Below, piece by piece: positions 41,629 to 46,571 of a stretch of DNA of 46,571 nt. Position 1 is the first letter of the stretch, and each line of letters opens with the position of its first letter. Where the stretch lies: positions 1 through 46,571 of the forward strand of contig JANWHA010000047.1 in NCBI GenBank assembly GCA_025450635.1, written 5' to 3'. A model generated the notes under the pieces. It was not told the origin of the DNA. It made no database searches and was given only the letters and a program-made list of their open reading frames with translations. The DNA comes from Croceibacterium sp. GTDB taxonomy: Bacteria; Pseudomonadota; Alphaproteobacteria; Sphingomonadales; Sphingomonadaceae. Made by a program: the position numbers and the translations under genes.

Positions 41629-42487
41629 ACATCCCTTCCTGCGCCGTGCTGGCGACGAGCCGGCCGTCGCGCGTGAAGATGCGGCCGAAGTTGAGGCCGC
41701 GAGCATGGCCGCTCCACGGGCTGTCCATCGCGTAGAGCAGCCAGTCGTCGGCGCGGGCGTCTTCGTGGAACCAGATCGCGTGATCGAGGCTGGCGCCTTT
41801 CACGTCGCCGCGAGCGAAGGCAAGGCCATGGGGCAGCAGGCATGTCGCCATCAGCCGCATGTCGCTGAAGTAGGCGAGGACGGCGCGGTGGGTCCGCGGA
41901 TCGTCCGGCAAGGGCGCGCGGGCGCGGAACCACACATGCTGCTCGGGCAGCGAAGGTTCGCGGCTCAGCAGCCCCGTCGGGTTGACCGCGCGTACCTCGA
42001 TTGGCCGCGGGCGCAGGATGATGCGCGGGGCGTGGGCCTCGATCTCGGCGCGGTGGCGTTCGAACACCGCGTCCTCGGGCTCGAGAGCCTCCGGTGGTGG
42101 CACCTCGGGCATCCGCGCCGACTGGTGGTGCGGCCCGTCTTCGCGGCGCTGGAACGAGACCGAGCAGGCGAGAATTTGCCGGTCCTCCTGCAGCGCCACC
42201 ACTCGCCGGTTGGCGAAGCTCCCGCCGTCGAAGCCGCGCTCCACGCGATATTCGATGTCTAGCTCCTCGCTGCCGCCGCGCAGGAAGTAGGCGTGGAGCG
42301 AGTGCGGCGGGCGGTCCTCGGGCGCGGTCGCCTGCGCCGCGGTCAACGCCTGGGCGATGACTTGGCCACCGAACACCCGGCCGACCCCGTCGCGCCGCCG
42401 CGGGCCTTCGAAGCGGTCTCCGCCGAGCGCCTTCAGCTCGAGCAGCCGCAGCAGCTCGGCGACGAGCGCTTCGGGCGTCGGGCCGAT
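41606..42487 (-). CDS. tesB: acyl-CoA thioesterase II (TesB), apparently ATC start
   Basis: TesB hydrolyses acyl-CoA to free acid and CoA. The double hot-dog protein has GRVFGGQVIAQAL, HSLHAYFLRGG, SLDHAIWFHED (catalytic Asp), ARGLNFGRIFTRDGRLVASTAQEG (cited in part) with the catalytic Gln. No ATG, GTG or TTG precedes the first motif; the first is GTG 42376, inside RVFGGQ. Upstream codons continue to encode a TesB-like N-terminus (TPEALVAELLRLLELKALGG) up to ATC 42487, one base after the hppA stop, with GGAG 9 bases before it. Counted from ATC the protein has 293 residues, near the family norm of about 286. An N-terminally truncated form from GTG is the alternative. Confidence 0.85.
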   Translation of the reverse strand: MGPTPEALVAELLRLLELKALGGDRFEGPRRRDGVGRVFGGQVIAQALTAAQATAPEDRPPHSLHAYFLRGGSEELDIEYRVERGFDGGSFANRRVVALQEDRQILACSVSFQRREDGPHHQSARMPEVPPPEALEPEDAVFERHRAEIEAHAPRIILRPRPIEVRAVNPTGLLSREPSLPEQHVWFRARAPLPDDPRTHRAVLAYFSDMRLMATCLLPHGLAFARGDVKGASLDHAIWFHEDARADDWLLYAMDSPWSGHARGLNFGRIFTRDGRLVASTAQEGMFRATASR

Positions 42488-42488
42488 C

Positions 42489-44609
<2,121 letters not shown>

Positions 44610-44700
44610 CGCAGAAGTTCCCCTGTCAAAAACAAAACACGCGGCACGACGGGATTCCCCGCGGCCGCAGTCGCTGCCGCTCGCTAGAGGTGGAGAAAGC

Positions 44701-44734
44701 GCCGCGCAAGCTTTTTACGGCGGATTTGCGCGGC
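44701..44734 (-). terminator. candidate hairpin between thiL and hppA
   Basis: GCCGCGCAA (44701-44709) and TTGCGCGGC (44726-44734) form a perfect 9-bp stem with a 16-base loop. On the minus strand it is followed by GCTTTCTCC, a poor T-run, so the hairpin is clear but termination is uncertain. Confidence 0.45.
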
Positions 44735-44743
44735 CTTCAGGGC

Positions 44744-45613
44744 TCAGGCGTGCTCGTAGCCGAGGGGGGCTTTGGGCGCCTCGCCGTCGAGCAGCAGCGC
44801 CGCGCCTTCAAGTTCGCGCACTTCGCCGATGCGCCAGGCGCTGACCGTGGGCTCGACGCCGGCGGGAAGCGTGAAGAGGAGTTCGTAGTCCTCACCCCAG
44901 CGTAGGGCATCGGCGCGGCGGTTCTCAGGCACCGCGATGGGCACGTCGACGGATGTAAGCGCCAACGCCACGCCGCTGGCTTCGGCCATGCGGGATGCGT
45001 CGAGCAGGAGCCCGTCGGAGATGTCCATCATTGCGGTGACGAACGGCGCGAGCGCCTCGCCTTCGGCGAGGCAGGCGAGCGGGCGGCGGTAGGCGACACT
45101 GTCGGCGCCGGTGGCGTCGCGCAGCGCTTCGAAGCCCGCCATCGCCGCGCCGAGCGGTCCGGTCAGCCAGACGCTGTCGCCGGGCTTTGCGCCGGAGCGT
45201 GATGGAACCGGACGATGCGTCGCTCGCCCGATCGCCGTGAGTCCCCAGCAACGCGGCGGACCGCCGGACGAAGTATCGCCGCCGAGCAGCGGAACGTCGT
45301 GCCGCGTCAGGGCTTCCGTGAGACCGGCGACGAAGCGTTCGTCGCCCGCGCCGAGCATATGCCCGAGCAGCACCCCAAGCGGCCGCGCGCCTTTGGCCGC
45401 GAGGTCCGAGAGGTTCACCGCGACGAGCTTCCATGCCACGTCGGCCGGGTCCTGCCCCGGCAACGTGTGCACGCCTTCGACCAGCACGTCGTGCGTTAGT
45501 ACCAGCGTCTCGCCGCCGAATTCCAGCACCGCGCAATCGTCGGCCAGCCCGCGCGCGGCGGGATCGCTGGCGAGGGACTTGAGGGAATCGATGAAGGCGC
45601 GCTCGGCGCTCAC
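44744..45613 (-). CDS. thiL: thiamine-monophosphate kinase
   Basis: ThiL phosphorylates thiamine monophosphate to thiamine diphosphate, the active cofactor. The 289-residue protein has GLADDCAVLEFGGETLVLTHD (cited in part), VNLSDLAAKGARPLG, LLGGDTSSGG, MMDISDGLLLDASR and LRWGEDYELLFTLP, the conserved blocks of the PurM/ThiL superfamily. It starts at GTG 45613, overlapping the nusB stop (GTGA), so translation is coupled. It ends about 135 bases before hppA. Confidence 0.96.
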   Translation of the reverse strand: MSAERAFIDSLKSLASDPAARGLADDCAVLEFGGETLVLTHDVLVEGVHTLPGQDPADVAWKLVAVNLSDLAAKGARPLGVLLGHMLGAGDERFVAGLTEALTRHDVPLLGGDTSSGGPPRCWGLTAIGRATHRPVPSRSGAKPGDSVWLTGPLGAAMAGFEALRDATGADSVAYRRPLACLAEGEALAPFVTAMMDISDGLLLDASRMAEASGVALALTSVDVPIAVPENRRADALRWGEDYELLFTLPAGVEPTVSAWRIGEVRELEGAALLLDGEAPKAPLGYEHA

Positions 45614-46056
45614 CGCACCGCCTTGGCCACCGCGTCGAGCACGCCGTTGACGATCCGCGCGTCCCGCTCGTCGAAGAACGCGTGGGCGACATCGAGATAA
45701 GCGCTGATCACGCTTCCCACCGCCACGTCGGGGCGGGCGAGCAGCTCGTAGGTTCCAGCGCGGAGGACTTGCAGCAGCGTTTTGTCGAGCCGCTCGAGCC
45801 GCCAGGTCTCGGTCAGCTTGCCGCTCAGCAGCGCGTCGATCTCCTCCCGCCGGGCGAGGGTGCCGGTGACCACGTCATCGAAGAAATCGACCTCGGCTTC
45901 GGCCAGTTGCTCGTCCTCGACCGGGCGGCCGAGTCGGTGCTGGTGGAATTCGTCGAGCAGCTTGGCGCGCGCGGTGCCCTCCATCTCGTGCTGGTAGAGC
46001 GCCTGCACCGCCGCGAGCCGCGCGGCGGAGCGCGAGAGGGCGCGGGCGTTGCTCAC
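45610..46056 (-). CDS. nusB: transcription antitermination factor NusB
   Basis: NusB with NusE binds boxA RNA and helps antitermination of rRNA transcription. The 148-residue all-helical protein has ARLAAVQALYQHEMEG at the N-terminus, FFDDVVTGTLARREEID, LDKTLLQVLRAGTYELL and GSVISAYLDVAHAFFDERD, ending VNGVLDAVAKAVR, all typical. GTG 46056 is its start and overlaps the hisD stop. It is coupled to hisD upstream and thiL downstream. Confidence 0.95.
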   Translation of the reverse strand: MSNARALSRSAARLAAVQALYQHEMEGTARAKLLDEFHQHRLGRPVEDEQLAEAEVDFFDDVVTGTLARREEIDALLSGKLTETWRLERLDKTLLQVLRAGTYELLARPDVAVGSVISAYLDVAHAFFDERDARIVNGVLDAVAKAVR

Positions 46057-46571
46057 TTCAGCCGCACCTTTACCGATTGCGCGTGCGCCGGCAGCCCTTC
46101 GGCATCGGCGAGCGCGATCGCGGCCGGGCCGATCTTGCCGAGCGCGGTGGCATCCATGGAAATGAAGCTGGTGCGCTTCATGAAGTCGAGCACCGAGAGG
46201 CCGCTGGCGAAGCGCGCGCGGCGGCCGGTCGGCAGCACGTGGTTCGGCCCGGCGATATAGTCGCCGACTGCTTCGGGCGTGTGTCGGCCGAGGAACACGC
46301 TGCCGGCGTGGCGGATCTGCGCGAACAGCGCCTCGGGGTCGTCGACCGCCAGCTCGACGTGCTCGGCGGCGAGGCGGTTGGCGAGGGCGGGGGCTTCGGA
46401 CAAGTCCGAGACAACGAGCAGCACGCCGTGTTCGTCCCAGCTCGCTCGCGCAGTGCGCCGGGTGGCTAGCGTCGAGCATTGCACGTCGACGCGGTCCTCG
46501 ACTTGCTCGGCGAACAGCGCGTCGTCGGTGATCAGGATCGACTGCGCGGAGGGGTCGTGCTCGGCCTGGCT
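46053..46571 (-). CDS. hisD: histidinol dehydrogenase, 5' part cut off by window edge
   Basis: HisD oxidises histidinol to histidine. The last 172 residues are present. SQAEHDPSAQSILITDD at the window edge is the conserved core (Glu and His act in catalysis, the rest binds NAD/Zn). It is followed by SVFLGRHTPEAVGDYIAGPNHVLP (cited in part), where HxxPEAxGDY and GPNHVLPT are family motifs, and the C-terminal FMKRTSFISM. The frame is open through the right edge. Its end overlaps nusB (GTGA). Confidence 0.95.
   Translation of the reverse strand, partial: SQAEHDPSAQSILITDDALFAEQVEDRVDVQCSTLATRRTARASWDEHGVLLVVSDLSEAPALANRLAAEHVELAVDDPEALFAQIRHAGSVFLGRHTPEAVGDYIAGPNHVLPTGRRARFASGLSVLDFMKRTSFISMDATALGKIGPAAIALADAEGLPAHAQSVKVRLK

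Overview
The window looks like chromosomal core DNA from a high-GC alphaproteobacterium, most likely a member of the Sphingomonadales (Sphingomonas/Novosphingobium/Erythrobacter-like). The reasons are the gene order (ctaC-ctaD-ctaB-small ORF-ctaG-ctaE-DUF983-SURF1-thrC; infA-maf-RNase-yacG-tRNA-Phe; pyrE-pdxJ-acpS-lepB), the style of the protein sequences, frequent GTG/TTG starts, and a large TonB-dependent receptor. The genus cannot be fixed from sequence alone. Genes are tightly packed with many ATGA/GTGA overlaps, and no stretch over 300 bases lacks a gene. The largest gaps are about 215 bases (31906-32120), 194 (27265-27458), 180 (12933-13112) and 164 (24339-24502).

Layout. 1-1769: a truncated unknown gene, a class II amidotransferase and a thioredoxin-like lipoprotein, all on the minus strand. 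1738-5446: argH, a small LptM-like lipoprotein, lysA and a siroheme-synthase N-domain protein, which appear translationally coupled. 5551-7581: a three-gene unit of a 56-residue peptide and two unrecognised proteins, one of them cupin-like; this is the best candidate for an undescribed system. 7601-12932: a minus-strand housekeeping run (pyrE, pdxJ, acpS, lepB, AI-2E-type permease, DUF3089 hydrolase, ruvX). 13010-20238: aa3-type cytochrome c oxidase structural and assembly genes, interrupted by one antisense thioredoxin-like gene. 20240-23185: an SRPBCC protein, thrC and a methyltransferase. 23312-26199: a small membrane protein, folB, a Rossmann-like protein and the molybdopterin genes moaA, moaD and moaE. 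26210-27264: a CRP/FNR-type box in front of a membrane protein, a strong terminator and a lipoprotein. 27336-29056: rplU (with a long Lys/Ala tail), rpmA and a GNAT acetyltransferase. 29072-31905 (minus): infA, maf, a short RNase E/G, yacG, tRNA-Phe and wrbA. 32121-46571: an unusual TonB-dependent receptor, a second AI-2E-type permease, a small exported protein, uvrC, a GH3 glycosidase, then minus-strand hisD (partial), nusB, thiL, hppA and tesB.

How the genes work together. The oxidase block holds catalytic subunits I-III, haem O synthase, the CuB chaperone Cox11 and SURF1, so it is an almost complete assembly module. MoaA, MoaD and MoaE cover parts of molybdopterin synthesis; moaB and moaC are not here. 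rplU-rpmA and infA-maf-RNase-yacG-tRNA-Phe are translation/RNA units. The noteworthy features are two palindromic repeats carried in frame inside genes (DUF983 and the methyltransferase), a 20-base-phased TGACA repeat before moaA, an apparent ATC start for tesB, and a duplicated Cys-pair insert in the TonB-dependent receptor. No CRISPR array, intact insertion sequence or prophage was found.
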